Of a stretch of 64,000 nucleotides of DNA, positions 18,928-29,221 are shown piece by piece (position 1 is the first letter of the stretch; each line of letters opens with the position of its first letter). The stretch covers positions 62,001-126,000 of the forward strand of contig NZ_ML133568.1 in assembly GCF_003985125.1 (NCBI RefSeq). The letters are read 5' to 3'. The position numbers and the translations under genes are program-made. A model generated the notes under the pieces. That model was not told the DNA's origin. It saw nothing but the letters and a program-made list of their open reading frames with translations, and made no database searches. The stretch comes from Rhizobium phaseoli (GTDB lineage Bacteria; Pseudomonadota; Alphaproteobacteria; Rhizobiales; Rhizobiaceae).

Positions 18928-19953
18928 ATGCAGACACAACGGTTCACCCGGCTCCTCGCGGCCGCGGTCATGGCAGGTAGCTTCGTCGTCGGGAGCATCG
19001 CTCCTGTTTTCGCGGATCAGGCGCTGCTCAACGTTTCCTATGATCCGACCCGCGAATTGTACAAGGACTTCAATGCCGCCTTTGCCGCCAAATGGCAGAA
19101 GGATAACGGGGAAACCGTGACGATCAAGGCCTCGCACGGCGGTTCCGGCGCCCAGGCCCGTTCGGTCATCGACGGCCTCGACGCCGACGTCGTCACCCTG
19201 GCGCTCGAAGGCGACATCGATGCGATCGCCAAGGCGACTGGCAAGATCCCCGCCGACTGGAAGACGAAATTCCCGAACAATTCGACGCCCTACACCTCGA
19301 CGATCGTCTTCCTGGTCCGCAAGGGCAACCCGAAGGGCATCAAGGATTGGGCCGACCTGGTCAAGGACGACGTGCAGGTGATCACGCCGAACCCGAAGAC
19401 CTCGGGCGGCGCCCGCTGGAACTTCCTCGCCGCCTGGGCATGGGCCAAGCAGGCCAATGGCGGCGATGACGCCAAGGCGCAGGATTACGTGACGAAACTG
19501 CTGCAGCATGTTCCGGTCCTCGACACCGGCGCCCGCGGCGCCACCACCACCTTCGTTCAGCGCGGCCTCGGCGACGTCCTGCTCGCCTGGGAAAACGAAG
19601 CCTATCTTTCGCTCGAAGAACTCGGCCCCGACCAGTTCGAGATCGTCACGCCGAGCTTCTCCATCCGCGCCGACCCGCCGGTCGCCGTCGTCGACGGCAA
19701 TGTCGACAAGAAGGGCACGCGCAAGGTCGCCGAAGCCTATCTCAACTACCTCTATTCGGACGAAGGCCAGAAGATCGCCGCCAAGCACTTTTACCGGCCG
19801 ATCAAGCCCGAGGCCGCCGATCCGGCCGACATTGCCCGCTTTCCGAAGCTGACCCTTGCCACCATCGACGACTTCGGCGGCTGGAAGGAAGCGCAGCCGA
19901 AATTCTTCGGCGACGGCGGTGTATTTGACCAAATCTACAAGCCGGCCCAATAA
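18928..19953 (+). CDS. Sulfate/thiosulfate ABC transporter, periplasmic binding protein
   Basis: A 341-residue solute-binding protein with a Sec signal peptide (cleavage after VFA, residue 29). The mature start [18 protein letters not shown], plus [25 protein letters not shown] and [16 protein letters not shown], are the sulfate-binding (Sbp/CysP) signatures contacting the oxyanion. A strong AGGAGG lies before the ATG. It opens a four-gene operon with cysT, cysW and cysA. Sulfate versus thiosulfate preference cannot be decided from sequence; this rhizobial branch is closer to Sbp. Confidence 0.93.
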   Translation: MQTQRFTRLLAAAVMAGSFVVGSIAPVFADQALLNVSYDPTRELYKDFNAAFAAKWQKDNGETVTIKASHGGSGAQARSVIDGLDADVVTLALEGDIDAIAKATGKIPADWKTKFPNNSTPYTSTIVFLVRKGNPKGIKDWADLVKDDVQVITPNPKTSGGARWNFLAAWAWAKQANGGDDAKAQDYVTKLLQHVPVLDTGARGATTTFVQRGLGDVLLAWENEAYLSLEELGPDQFEIVTPSFSIRADPPVAVVDGNVDKKGTRKVAEAYLNYLYSDEGQKIAAKHFYRPIKPEAADPADIARFPKLTLATIDDFGGWKEAQPKFFGDGGVFDQIYKPAQ

Positions 19954-19961
19954 TAGATTTC

Positions 19962-20819
19962 ATGACAGCACATAGCCCCACGCGGTGGCGGTTCAGGCGG
20001 CCGAGCGTCATTCCGGGTTTCGGAATGGCGCTCGGCCTTACCTTGACCTGGCTCACCCTTCTGATCCTCATTCCGCTCTCCGGCCTTGCCGTCCGGTCGA
20101 GCGCGCTCGGCTGGGAGAAATTCTGGTCGATCGCGCTCGATCCGCGCACGCTGAATGCGCTGCGCATCAGCTTCGGCACCGCCTTCATCGCCGCGATCGT
20201 CAATGCCGTCTTCGGCATCATCCTCGCCTGGGTGCTGGTGCGCTACCGCTTCCCGGGCAAGCGCATCATCGATGCGATGGTCGATCTGCCCTTCGCACTG
20301 CCGACCGCCGTTGCCGGCATCGCGCTGACGACGCTCTACGCACCGAATGGCTGGGTCGGTCAGTTCCTGACGCCGCTCGGCATCAAGATCGCCTTCACGC
20401 CGGCCGGCATCGTCGTGGCGCTGATCTTCGTCGGCCTGCCCTTCGTCGTGCGCACCGTGCAGCCGGTCATGGAGGAGATCGACAAAGAGGTCGAGGAGGC
20501 CGCCGCGACACTCGGCGCCAACCGCTTCCAGACGATTTTCCGCGTGCTGCTGCCGGGGCTGGCTCCGGCCGTGCTCACCGGCTTCGCGCTCGCCTTTGCC
20601 CGTGGCGTCGGTGAATATGGTTCGGTCATCTTCATCGCCGGCAACCTGCCGTTCAAATCGGAGATCGCACCGCTGCTGATCGTCATCAAACTCGAGGAAT
20701 ATAATTATGCGGCGGCGACCGGCATTGCCGCGATCATGCTGATCCTCTCCTTCGGCATGCTGCTCGTCATCAACCTCATCCAGAGCTGGAGCAGGCGGAG
20801 ATACGGTTATGGCGCTTGA
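19962..20819 (+). CDS. cysT: Sulfate/thiosulfate ABC transporter permease CysT
   Basis: A 285-residue permease with about six to seven membrane helices. It contains the EAA loop contacting the ATPase ([20 protein letters not shown]) and family-specific [22 protein letters not shown]. It pairs with CysW to form the sulfate channel in the inner membrane. It begins 8 bases after the binding-protein stop with a weak Shine-Dalgarno, so translation is probably coupled. Its end overlaps cysW by 11 bases. Confidence 0.94.
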   Translation: MTAHSPTRWRFRRPSVIPGFGMALGLTLTWLTLLILIPLSGLAVRSSALGWEKFWSIALDPRTLNALRISFGTAFIAAIVNAVFGIILAWVLVRYRFPGKRIIDAMVDLPFALPTAVAGIALTTLYAPNGWVGQFLTPLGIKIAFTPAGIVVALIFVGLPFVVRTVQPVMEEIDKEVEEAAATLGANRFQTIFRVLLPGLAPAVLTGFALAFARGVGEYGSVIFIAGNLPFKSEIAPLLIVIKLEEYNYAAATGIAAIMLILSFGMLLVINLIQSWSRRRYGYGA

Positions 20820-21681
20820 TACGACCGTTCAACCCCGCAAACTGCGTTCGGTGACAACCGAACACAGGATCGCCCGCTACAGCCTGGTCATCCTGTCGCT
20901 GGTCTTCCTGCTGCTGATCCTGCTGCTGCCGCTTGCCGCCGTCTTCGTCGAAGCCTTCCGCAAGGGAGCCGGCCCCTTTCTCGAAGCGCTTCAGGATGCC
21001 GAGACCCTCTCGGCGATCCGCCTGACGCTGATCGTCGCCGGCGTCAGCGTGCCGCTCAACCTCGTCTTCGGGATCACCGCCGCCTGGGCGATCGCCAAAT
21101 TCGAGTTCAAGGGCAAGGCTTTCCTGACGACGCTGATCGACCTGCCCTTCTCGGTCTCCCCCGTCATCTCCGGCCTGGTCTTCGTGCTTCTCTTCGGCGC
21201 CAATACCTGGCTCGGCCACTGGCTCAGCGCCAACGACATCAAGATCCTGTTCGCCGTGCCCGGGCTGATCCTTGCGACTATGTTCGTCACCTTCCCCTTC
21301 GTCGCTCGCGAACTGATCCCGTTGATGCAGGAACAGGGAACGGCCGACGAGGAGGCAGCGCTTTCGCTCGGCGCCAGCGGCTGGCAGACCTTCTGGTACG
21401 TGACGCTGCCGAACATCAAATGGGGCCTGCTCTACGGCGTGCTGCTGTGCAACGCCCGCGCCATGGGCGAGTTCGGCGCCGTCTCGGTGGTTTCGGGCCA
21501 TATTCGCGGCCAGACCAACACCATGCCGCTGCAGGTCGAGATCCTCTATAACGAGTATAATTTTACCGGCGCCTTCGCCGTGGCCACGCTTCTGGCCCTG
21601 CTGGCGCTCGTCACCCTGGTTTTGAAGACGCTGCTGGAAATGCGCTACAGCGCCGAGATCTCCGCCAGCCGGCGGCACTGA
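20809..21681 (+). CDS. cysW: Sulfate/thiosulfate ABC transporter permease CysW
   Basis: A 290-residue permease, partner of CysT. The signature segments [39 protein letters not shown] and the EAA loop [19 protein letters not shown] are clear, followed by [21 protein letters not shown] lies before the ATG inside the end of cysT. It sits between cysT and cysA and is followed by cysA after 10 bases. Confidence 0.94.
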   Translation: MALDTTVQPRKLRSVTTEHRIARYSLVILSLVFLLLILLLPLAAVFVEAFRKGAGPFLEALQDAETLSAIRLTLIVAGVSVPLNLVFGITAAWAIAKFEFKGKAFLTTLIDLPFSVSPVISGLVFVLLFGANTWLGHWLSANDIKILFAVPGLILATMFVTFPFVARELIPLMQEQGTADEEAALSLGASGWQTFWYVTLPNIKWGLLYGVLLCNARAMGEFGAVSVVSGHIRGQTNTMPLQVEILYNEYNFTGAFAVATLLALLALVTLVLKTLLEMRYSAEISASRRH

Positions 21682-21691
21682 AGGAATTGCA

Positions 21692-22732
21692 ATGGAAGTA
21701 CGCGTTCAAAACATTCGCAAGGAATTCGAGCGTTTTCCGGCGCTGCACGATGTCTCGCTCGACATCCGCTCCGGCGAGCTGATCGCTCTGCTCGGCCCCT
21801 CGGGTTCCGGCAAGACGACATTGCTGCGCCTGATCGCCGGCCTGGAAAGCCCGACGGAGGGGCAGATCTTCTTCGGCGACGAGGATGCCTCGAAGAAATC
21901 GGTGCAGCAGCGCAATATCGGCTTCGTCTTCCAGCATTATGCCCTCTTCCGCTACATGACGGTGCTCGACAACGTCTCCTTCGGGTTGAGGGTCAGAAAG
22001 GGCGCGCGCCGTCCTGCCAAGGCCGACATCCGCCGGCGGGCGCTGGAACTGCTCGACCTCGTGCAGCTTTCCGGCCTCGAGGCGCGTTATCCGGCACAGC
22101 TTTCCGGCGGCCAGCGTCAGCGCGTCGCGCTTGCCCGCGCCATGGCGGTCGAACCGAACGTGCTGCTGCTTGATGAACCCTTCGGCGCGCTCGACGCCCA
22201 GGTGCGCAAGGACCTGCGCAAATGGCTGCGCGAGATCCACGACCGCACCGGCCACACCACCGTCTTCGTCACCCACGACCAGGACGAGGCGCTGGAGCTT
22301 GCCGACCGCGTCGTCGTCATGAGCCAGGGCGCGATCGAGCAGGTCGGCACGCCGGATGAGGTCTACGACTATCCCAACTCGCCCTTCGTCTTCGGCTTCA
22401 TCGGCCAGTCGAACTGCCTGCAGGTCGATATTTCAGACGGCGACATCCGCTTCGAAGGCCGCTCGCTCGGTCTCAATGCCGAGGGTGAGCCCGATGGACC
22501 GGCGCAGCTCTACTTCCGCCCGCATGACGTCAGGCTCTGCGAATCGGCGGAAAACTGCATTGCCGGCCAGCCGGTCTCCAGCCGCCGGGTAGCCGGCACC
22601 CGTCATATCGAACTCGATATCGGCAATGACCGCCCGCATATCGAAATCGAGCTGCCGCCGAGCGAGGCCGACAGGCTCGATCGCCACCGGGTGGCTTTCA
22701 AGCCGACTCGCTGGAAACTGTTTCGCAGCTGA
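21692..22732 (+). CDS. cysA: Sulfate/thiosulfate ABC transporter ATPase CysA
   Basis: A 346-residue ABC ATPase. Walker A GPSGSGKTT (35-43), Q-loop in VFQHYALF, signature LSGGQRQR, Walker B LLLDEPFGALD, H-loop VFVTHDQDEALE. The C-terminal regulatory domain (about 240-346) is of the CysA type. It powers the CysTW channel. AAGGA precedes the ATG. It is the last gene of the operon; a hairpin at 22771-22808 follows. Confidence 0.95.
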   Translation: MEVRVQNIRKEFERFPALHDVSLDIRSGELIALLGPSGSGKTTLLRLIAGLESPTEGQIFFGDEDASKKSVQQRNIGFVFQHYALFRYMTVLDNVSFGLRVRKGARRPAKADIRRRALELLDLVQLSGLEARYPAQLSGGQRQRVALARAMAVEPNVLLLDEPFGALDAQVRKDLRKWLREIHDRTGHTTVFVTHDQDEALELADRVVVMSQGAIEQVGTPDEVYDYPNSPFVFGFIGQSNCLQVDISDGDIRFEGRSLGLNAEGEPDGPAQLYFRPHDVRLCESAENCIAGQPVSSRRVAGTRHIELDIGNDRPHIEIELPPSEADRLDRHRVAFKPTRWKLFRS

Positions 22733-22770
22733 CGATCACGGGCGCAAAAGACGGCTGCCGCAGTTGGCGC

Positions 22771-22808
22771 TGCTGCATAATTCGTTAAATTTTGAGGATT
22801 ATGCAGCA
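22771..22808 (+). terminator. 11-bp perfect hairpin after cysA
   Basis: TGCTGCATAAT and ATTATGCAGCA face each other across a 16-base loop, about 40 bases after the cysA stop. There is no T-run, so it may be a 3'-end stabiliser or an operator rather than a classical intrinsic terminator. The gap 22733-22962 has no other gene. Confidence 0.4.
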
Positions 22809-22962
22809 GCTTGTCTGAGACTCGCCGCCCGAATCGCTTTTGGCGAGAGTCGATTTTGGCATTTGTGATCTCTGGTTGTTTGTGTTTCAGTCATATGACG
22901 AGTAAAAGTTTTTTCGCGTTAATCATAAAGGGCTGGACTAATCCAATAGGAGGCACTTGGCG

Positions 22963-23778
22963 TTGAGGGCGGAGATTTCCTTTGGAAAATCCCTGATCGG
23001 GATTTTATTCGTAGGACTGGCGGCTACAGGCTGCACCACAACACCGAAGCCGGCGACCACGGCGGCCAAGACCAAGGTTCAATCGGCGAAAGTCACTTTC
23101 AATTATACGGCAAAAGATCGCGACTGCCTGAAGCGCGCGATGTATTTCGAATCGCAACATTCCGATGAAGACGGCTATATGGCCGTCGGCACCGTCGTCA
23201 TGAACAGACTGACGTCCGGCGCCTATCCGCCATCGATCTGCGGCGTTGTCGCCCAGGAGAAGCAGTTTGCGCCCGGCGTCATGACACGCGAGGTCAAGCC
23301 GCAGGCCGAACCGGAGCTTGCCACTGCGGCCGATGCGATCCTGTTGAAGGGCGCGCGCCATCCGGCGGTGAAGGAAGCAATGTTCTTCCACACCGACGGG
23401 CTGAAATTCCCCTACGACAACATGCATTATGTGACCGTCGCCGGCGGCAATGCCTTCTACGAGAAGCGCGACTCCAACGGCATGCTCGAAACGCCGCCGC
23501 CGCTGCCCTCTTACGAAGTGGCAATGAATTACGTGCCCGGCGAAAGCATGCTGCCGCCGCAGTTCGAGGCGCTGATCCCGTCGGCCGTTCCCGTTCCTCT
23601 GCCGGCGCCCGATCCGATGGCCACGGCGAGCACGGCGCCGATGCGGATAACGGCGCCGGTGACCCAGCCGGAACCCTCGATCGCACCCGAGCCGGGAATG
23701 CCGATCGCCATCCCCACGCCGCGCCCCGCCTATGACAGCGTCATGCTACGCGGAAGTGTTGCGACAGACGGCGGCTAA
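22963..23778 (+). CDS. Cell-wall hydrolase (SleB / Hydrolase_2 domain), probable lipoprotein
   Basis: A 271-residue envelope protein. The N-terminus has a membrane stretch ending LAATGC, a weak lipobox, so it may be lipid-anchored. The SleB-type catalytic domain (about 50-180) includes CLKRAMYFESQHSDEDGY, with the glutamate of the YFE motif expected to be catalytic. The last 80 residues are a Pro/Ala-rich tail. Start: TTG 22963 is 8 bases after AGGAGG, whereas TTG 22957 is too close to it, so I chose 22963. It is predicted to cleave peptidoglycan. It stands alone on this strand. Confidence 0.8.
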   Translation: MRAEISFGKSLIGILFVGLAATGCTTTPKPATTAAKTKVQSAKVTFNYTAKDRDCLKRAMYFESQHSDEDGYMAVGTVVMNRLTSGAYPPSICGVVAQEKQFAPGVMTREVKPQAEPELATAADAILLKGARHPAVKEAMFFHTDGLKFPYDNMHYVTVAGGNAFYEKRDSNGMLETPPPLPSYEVAMNYVPGESMLPPQFEALIPSAVPVPLPAPDPMATASTAPMRITAPVTQPEPSIAPEPGMPIAIPTPRPAYDSVMLRGSVATDGG

Positions 23779-24046
23779 GCCCGCCGTTCCCCAGAACCTC
23801 GCGGAAGCGATAGTGGACGCCGGTGATCCGCGTGAGGTCTTCAAAAAGGGCCTGCCAGGCGGCGGGCTCGTCCGCCTGGACGGTCTGATCGGCGATGAAC
23901 CGACAGTATCTGCCCTTGAGAATTGCGTCAGGCTGCTGATCGAGCGCTTCGTCTGATTCAGGCGCCGCTAGGCGCGCTCTTCCCAGACCCTCGCAAGCTC
24001 GACGATAGTGTTGACGGCCTTTTCCATGTCCTGGCGGCTGACCCAT
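23741..24046 (-). CDS. Unresolved small reading frame downstream of pepT
   Basis: A 101-codon frame whose C-terminal 70 codons (from about ESDEALDQQPDAILKG to LSQHFRVA) read like a genuine soluble protein. Its first 25 codons overlap pepT in another frame and look non-coding, and no ATG, GTG or TTG lies in frame at the junction. It also overlaps the convergent hydrolase gene by 38 bases. It could start at the unusual upstream ATG by overlap, or be a remnant. No family recognised. Confidence 0.3.
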   Translation of the reverse strand: MGQPPGHGKGRQHYRRACEGLGRARLAAPESDEALDQQPDAILKGRYCRFIADQTVQADEPAAWQALFEDLTRITGVHYRFREVLGNGGLSRRLSQHFRVA

Positions 24047-25200
24047 TCGAGCGGCGAGTGGAAGGCATGGCCGCCGGCAAAGATGTTCGGGCAGGGCAGC
24101 CCCATGAAAGAAAGGCGCGAGCCGTCCGTACCGCCGCGGATGCTGCCGCGCACCGGCGTCATGCCGGCCCGGCGCACGGCTTCAAGCGCGTTTTCGACGA
24201 TCTCCGGGTGCCTGTCGAGCACCGCCTTCATGTTGCGATACTGCTCCGTCACCTGGAAATGAGAGGTCGAGCCGGGATAGGCAGCCATCACCTCCTTGAC
24301 GATGGCTTCGAGCATGGCCTCCTTTTCAACCAGCCCCTCCTCGGTGAAATCGCGGATGATAAAGCTCAGCGACGCCTTTTCCATCGAGCCGGTCACGCCG
24401 ACCGGATGAATGAAGCCCTGCTTGCCCTCGGTGGTCTCCGGTGCCACGTCCTTCGGCAGCCGATCGATGATAGCGCCGGCGATCTTGATGGCGTTCTCCA
24501 TCCGGTCCTTGGCAAAGCCCGGATGGATCGCCACGCCTGAAATGCTGATCTCGACACCATCGGCCGAAAAGGTCTCGTCCTCGATGTGGCCGGCGGTCTC
24601 GCCGTCCATCGTATAGGCGAAGTCGGCGCCGAGCTTCTTCAAATCGACCTTGTTGACGCCGCGGCCGACTTCCTCGTCGGGCGTGAACAGGATCTTGATC
24701 GTCCCGTGCCGGATATCGGGATTGTCGATGAGAATCCGGGCTGCGGTCATGATTTCCGCCAGCCCGGCCTTGTCGTCGGCGCCGAGCAATGTCGTTCCGT
24801 CCGTCGTGACGATGTCGTTGCCGATCTGGTTGTTGAGCTCGGGATGCTCGGCGACACGGATCACTCGGCTCGGGTCACCGGCAAGCTCGATATCGCCGCC
24901 GGCATAATTCCGGACGATCTGCGGCTTGACGCCCGTGCCGGTGAAATCGGGCGCCGTATCCATATGCGAGCAGAAACAGATGACCGGCACCGGCTTGTCG
25001 CTATTTGCGGGAATGGTCGCATAGACATAGCCGTGTTCATCGAGATGCGCATCGGCAAGACCGATCGCCAGCAGTTCGTCGACCAGAATCCGGCCGAGAT
25101 CCTTCTGTTTTTCGGTGGTCGGCTGCGACGACGAGGCGGGATCGGATTGGGTGTCGATAACGACATAGCGGAGAAAACGGTCGAGAACAGTGTCGGTCAT
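23968..25200 (-). CDS. pepT: Peptidase T (tripeptide aminopeptidase)
   Basis: A 410-residue M20B metallopeptidase releasing the N-terminal residue from tripeptides in the cytoplasm. Zinc ligands and catalytic residues appear in order: CSHMDTAPD (H, D), LGADDKAG (bridging D), TPDEEVG (catalytic E and ligand E), YTMDGETAG (D) and GGHAFHSPLEW (H). The inserted dimerisation domain lies between. Length equals the family norm. It is divergent from ligD across about 250 bases. No operon partner is evident other than the doubtful frame downstream. Confidence 0.95.
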   Translation of the reverse strand: MTDTVLDRFLRYVVIDTQSDPASSSQPTTEKQKDLGRILVDELLAIGLADAHLDEHGYVYATIPANSDKPVPVICFCSHMDTAPDFTGTGVKPQIVRNYAGGDIELAGDPSRVIRVAEHPELNNQIGNDIVTTDGTTLLGADDKAGLAEIMTAARILIDNPDIRHGTIKILFTPDEEVGRGVNKVDLKKLGADFAYTMDGETAGHIEDETFSADGVEISISGVAIHPGFAKDRMENAIKIAGAIIDRLPKDVAPETTEGKQGFIHPVGVTGSMEKASLSFIIRDFTEEGLVEKEAMLEAIVKEVMAAYPGSTSHFQVTEQYRNMKAVLDRHPEIVENALEAVRRAGMTPVRGSIRGGTDGSRLSFMGLPCPNIFAGGHAFHSPLEWVSRQDMEKAVNTIVELARVWEERA

Positions 25201-25400
25201 GGCATCCAGTCCAGCAAGATCATCTGACGATATAGCCCTTGCGGGCGATGCGGCAAAAGTTTTTTCCGCTCGGCGAATGATTCTGGCGCCGCAGTCGTTG
25301 ATACGCGATCATATAATGACGGGGCTGACAGTGCCCGTCCGTGCCAGCTGGCGGCAAGCGCGCCCTTGCTTTTCAAGGGATTTGGCCATCGCTCGGCGTT

Positions 25401-25426
25401 GGAACAACGATGACCGCTATTTCGTT
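25401..25426 (+). promoter_or_regulatory. EcfG (RpoE2)-type stress promoter of ligD
   Basis: GGAAC (25401-25405), 17 bases, CGTT (25423-25426), ending 26 bases before the ligD ATG. This matches the general-stress sigma factor consensus of alphaproteobacteria (GGAAC-N16/17-CGTT). Confidence 0.7.
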
Positions 25427-25452
25427 TGAGCACCGAATGTCCGGGAACAGCC

Positions 25453-28098
25453 ATGGCCAGCGACAAGCTATCGAGCTATCGATCGAAACGCGATTTTCAG
25501 AAGACCGCTGAGCCCAGCGGTGAGCGGCGCATCAAAAAGAGCAACCGCCGCCGCTTCGTCATTCAGAAGCACGATGCAACACGGCTGCACTACGACCTGC
25601 GGCTCGAGCTCGACGGCGTGTTCAAGAGCTGGGCAGTCACCAAGGGCCCATCGCTCGATCCGCACGATAAGCGCCTGGCGGTCGAGGTCGAGGACCATCC
25701 ACTCGATTATGGCGATTTCGAAGGCACGATTCCGAAAGGCCAGTATGGCGGCGGCACGGTCATGCTGTGGGATCGCGGTTATTGGGAGCCGGAGGGACGG
25801 GCGAGCCCCGAGCAAGCCCTTCTCAAGGGCGATTTCAAGTTCACGCTTCACGGCGAGCGCTTGCACGGAAGCTTCGTGCTGGTGCGCATGCGTAGCGATC
25901 GCGAGCGCAGCAAGCGTACCAACTGGCTGTTGATCAAGCACCATGACGAGTTCTCGGTGGAGGAGAACGGTGCCGCTATCCTGGAGGGCAACGCCACCTC
26001 GGTCGCTTCGGGCCGCAGCATGGAAATGATCGCAGCCGGCAAGGGGCGCAAGCCGAAACCTTTCATGGTCGAAGGCGGCAAGGTCGAGGCCAACGCCGTC
26101 TGGGACAGCAATCACGGACTGGCCGCCGACGAGCGGCGGGAGGCGAAAGGCGGAAGGCGCAGCAGCACGGCGACGGCGGTTGATCTGCCGAGTTTCATCG
26201 CGCCGCAGCTTTGCGAGAAACGGGAGCGGCCGCCTGGCGGGGACGGTTGGCTTCATGAGATCAAATTCGATGGATATCGCATCCAGATGCGGGTGCTCGG
26301 CGGCGAAGCGACGTTGAAAACCAGGAAAGGTCTCGACTGGACGGCCAAGTACCCCGAAATCGCCCAGGCGGCGTCAGCGCTTCCGGATTGTATCCTCGAT
26401 GGCGAGATCTGCGCGCTCGACGAGCATGGTGCGCCGGACTTCGCCGCTCTGCAGGCCGCACTGTCCGAGGGCAAGACCGGCAATCTCGTCTACTTCGCCT
26501 TCGATCTGCTCTACGACGGCGGCGAGGATTATCGTCTGAAGCCCCTCATCGAGCGAAAGGCGCGGCTGCAGGAGCTCCTCACGGAGGCCGACGAAGATCC
26601 TCGCATCCGCTTCGTCGAACATTTCACCGGCGATGGCGACGCCGTTCTCCGGTCGGCATGCAAGCTCTCGCTGGAAGGCATCGTGTCAAAACAGGCAGAT
26701 GCCGCTTATCAGTCCGGTCGAACGGAAAGCTGGGCGAAGTCCAAATGCCGTGCCGGACACGAGGTGGTCATCGGCGCCTATGCCAAGACCAACGGCAAGT
26801 TTCGTTCCCTTCTGGTCGGTGTTTTCAGCGACGATAACTTTGTTTATGTCGGCCGTGTCGGGACCGGCTACGGCGCCAAGAAGGTCGAAACGCTGCTTCC
26901 GAAACTGAAGGCGCTGGAGACGGCGAAGTCGCCGTTCACTGGAACCGGCGCTCCGAAGAAGCAGGCTGACGTCGTCTGGGTGAAGCCCGAGCTTGTCGCA
27001 GAGATCGAATTCGAGGGCTGGACTGCGGACGGTCTTGTCCGGCAGGCAGCCTTCAAAGGACTGCGCCAGGATAAACCGGCTAAGGAGGTCGAGGCGGAAC
27101 GATCGCCAACATCCGCTAAAGCCGAGGTTGCGGAGCCGGCTCCGAGGGCCGAACCGAGGTCAACGCGCCGCAGGGGTCAGAAGGCCGATGTCATGGGCGT
27201 GCTCATTTCCAACCCGGACAAACCATTGTGGCCGGATGCCAATGATGGCGTGCCGGTGACAAAGGAAGAACTGGCCCGCTATTACGAAGCGGTGGGCGAC
27301 TGGATGATCGACCACCTGAAGGGCAGGCCCTGCTCCATCATCCGTGCTCCGGATGGAATGGGTGGCGAGCAGTTTTTCCAGCGCCATGCGATGCCCGGGC
27401 AATCTAACCTGCTCGAATTGGTCAAGGTGTTCGGCGACAAGAAGCCATATCTGCAGATCGATCGCATCGAAGGGCTGGCCGCGGTCGCCCAGATCGCGGC
27501 GGTCGAGCTTCATCCCTGGAACTGCGAACCCGGTCAACCGGAAGTCCCTGGTCGTCTGGTATTCGATCTCGATCCCGGGCCCGATGTTGCCTTTTCCACG
27601 GTTGTTGCGGCTGCCCGGGAAATGCGCGACCGGCTGCAGGACCTCGGATTGATCAGCTTCTGCAAGACGACCGGCGGCAAGGGCCTGCATGTGGTGACGC
27701 CACTTGCAGTCAATAAGCGCAAGCCGTTGTCCTGGCCTGAAGCAAAGGCTTTCGCGCGCGACCTCTGCCAGCAGATGGCCCGGAGCAACCCCGACCTTTA
27801 TCTTATCAAAATGACGAAGAGCCTGCGGAACGGTCGCATTTTCCTTGATTACCTGCGCAACGACCGCATGGCGACGGCGGTGGCTGCACTCTCCCCTCGA
27901 GCCCGTCCAGGCGCCACGGTGTCAATGCCTCTGACGTGGACACAGGTGAAATCAGACCTTGACCCCAAAAGGTTTACGGTTCGAACCGTGCCTGCTTTGT
28001 TGTCGAAGTCGGCCGCCTGGAAGGATTATTGTGAGGGGCAGCGTCCGCTGGAGCAGGCCATCAAGAGGCTCAGCCGCACCGGCAAACATGCCGCCTGA
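25453..28098 (+). CDS. ligD: LigD, multidomain end-joining DNA ligase (phosphoesterase-ligase-polymerase)
   Basis: An 881-residue repair enzyme. Domain order: 3'-phosphoesterase (about 35-170; H40, H46, D48 and H82 in the [11 protein letters not shown] and EDHPLDYG motifs), ATP-dependent ligase (about 245-545; adenylated K271 in EIKFDGYR), a charged linker, and a C-terminal primase-type polymerase (about 585-880; metal-binding DLDPGPD and TGGKGLHVV). It processes and seals double-strand breaks with Ku. The ATG at 25453 is chosen over an in-frame TTG at 25426, which lies inside the promoter. It is convergent with the ligase-only gene of the ku operon. Confidence 0.96.
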   Translation: MASDKLSSYRSKRDFQKTAEPSGERRIKKSNRRRFVIQKHDATRLHYDLRLELDGVFKSWAVTKGPSLDPHDKRLAVEVEDHPLDYGDFEGTIPKGQYGGGTVMLWDRGYWEPEGRASPEQALLKGDFKFTLHGERLHGSFVLVRMRSDRERSKRTNWLLIKHHDEFSVEENGAAILEGNATSVASGRSMEMIAAGKGRKPKPFMVEGGKVEANAVWDSNHGLAADERREAKGGRRSSTATAVDLPSFIAPQLCEKRERPPGGDGWLHEIKFDGYRIQMRVLGGEATLKTRKGLDWTAKYPEIAQAASALPDCILDGEICALDEHGAPDFAALQAALSEGKTGNLVYFAFDLLYDGGEDYRLKPLIERKARLQELLTEADEDPRIRFVEHFTGDGDAVLRSACKLSLEGIVSKQADAAYQSGRTESWAKSKCRAGHEVVIGAYAKTNGKFRSLLVGVFSDDNFVYVGRVGTGYGAKKVETLLPKLKALETAKSPFTGTGAPKKQADVVWVKPELVAEIEFEGWTADGLVRQAAFKGLRQDKPAKEVEAERSPTSAKAEVAEPAPRAEPRSTRRRGQKADVMGVLISNPDKPLWPDANDGVPVTKEELARYYEAVGDWMIDHLKGRPCSIIRAPDGMGGEQFFQRHAMPGQSNLLELVKVFGDKKPYLQIDRIEGLAAVAQIAAVELHPWNCEPGQPEVPGRLVFDLDPGPDVAFSTVVAAAREMRDRLQDLGLISFCKTTGGKGLHVVTPLAVNKRKPLSWPEAKAFARDLCQQMARSNPDLYLIKMTKSLRNGRIFLDYLRNDRMATAVAALSPRARPGATVSMPLTWTQVKSDLDPKRFTVRTVPALLSKSAAWKDYCEGQRPLEQAIKRLSRTGKHAA

Positions 28099-28138
28099 CA
28101 CCGCCACGCGGTAGGCCGCAGTTGGTGTTTGCTCGGTC

Positions 28139-29218
28139 TTAATCGCCCGCGGAACGTCCCGTGGTCGCCGTGGCATCAGCCATATCGAAGACAGCAGCAT
28201 TATCCTGGATTTCACGAAGGCCTTTATATGAAGCGTGGCGGAGGCTGCCCTCGCGCGTCCAGCCGCGAAACTCGATTTCGGCGATGAGGGTCGGCTGGGA
28301 AAAAACAAGGCGCTTTCCTTTCAGCGGCACCACAGGTTTTTTCGTTTGGAGACGGTTCAACGTCTTGCGCAAATACTCCGCCTCCTCCCGATTGAACCCC
28401 GTGCCCACCGATCCGACATAGATCCAGTCTTGCCCCTTGCGACCCGCAAGCAAGAGACTGCCGAGCCCGCCGCGGGTGCTGGCGGATTCCTCGTAACCGA
28501 CGATCATGAAACTGTCGCTCTGAACGCACTTGATTTTCTGCCAGTCCCCGAGACGACCACTCCGATAAGGGCGGTCCCCGCGCTTCGCAATGATGCCTTC
28601 AAGGCCCAGATGGCAGGCGTGCTCGAGCAGATCCTCGCCACTCAAATCCAGTTCTCGCGAGAACCGAATGGCGCCCTCGTCGGTCCCGGGAATCAGATCC
28701 TGCAAAAGGTGACGGCGGACCGAGAGTTCGGTTCCGGTCAGGTCGTGACCATCGAGGTACAACAGATCGAAGGCGCAGAAGATGGATTCGGTTGAGATCC
28801 GCTTGCCGCCCCTGCCGCCGAGCGAGCGTTGCAACGCTCCAAAGTCGGAGCGACCCTCTTCATCGAGAACGACGGCTTCTCCGTCGAGAATGCAGCTCGA
28901 TACACCGAGCTCTCTTGCCCCTGCGGCGATCGTTGGGAATCGGTGGGTCCAGTCATGGCCGCCGCGGGTGAGGATGCGAATGCCCTTTGGCTCGATGTGG
29001 ATCGCCAATCGGTAGCCGTCCCACTTCACCTCATAAATCCAATCCGGCCCTTGCGGCACCGTTTGCTTCAGCAGCGCCAGGCAGGGCTCCACTCTGGACG
29101 GCATTGCATCGAACGGCAGGCTTGGCTGGGCGGGATCCCGCCGGCGGACAGGTCGAGATTGTATCGAAGAGCTGGACTCGCGAAGAAGCGGGGCGGAGGG
29201 CTGCCGTGGTCTGGTCAT
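28139..29218 (-). CDS. LigD-type ATP-dependent DNA ligase, ligase domain only
   Basis: A 359-residue ligase equivalent to the central domain of LigD. Adenylation lysine K65 in YEVKWDGYR, further nucleotidyltransferase motifs (CILDGEAVVLDEEG, CAFDLLYLDG, LEGIIAKRGD, WQKIKC), then the OB-fold C-terminus ending AEIEFRGWTREGSLRHASYKG. It lacks phosphoesterase and polymerase domains. The basic, serine-rich N-terminus (1-35) is an extra. The ATG lies 3 bases after the preceding Ku stop, so it is translated as part of the ku operon and presumably works with those Ku proteins. Confidence 0.93.
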   Translation of the reverse strand: MTRPRQPSAPLLRESSSSIQSRPVRRRDPAQPSLPFDAMPSRVEPCLALLKQTVPQGPDWIYEVKWDGYRLAIHIEPKGIRILTRGGHDWTHRFPTIAAGARELGVSSCILDGEAVVLDEEGRSDFGALQRSLGGRGGKRISTESIFCAFDLLYLDGHDLTGTELSVRRHLLQDLIPGTDEGAIRFSRELDLSGEDLLEHACHLGLEGIIAKRGDRPYRSGRLGDWQKIKCVQSDSFMIVGYEESASTRGGLGSLLLAGRKGQDWIYVGSVGTGFNREEAEYLRKTLNRLQTKKPVVPLKGKRLVFSQPTLIAEIEFRGWTREGSLRHASYKGLREIQDNAAVFDMADATATTGRSAGD

Positions 29219-29221
29219 TGC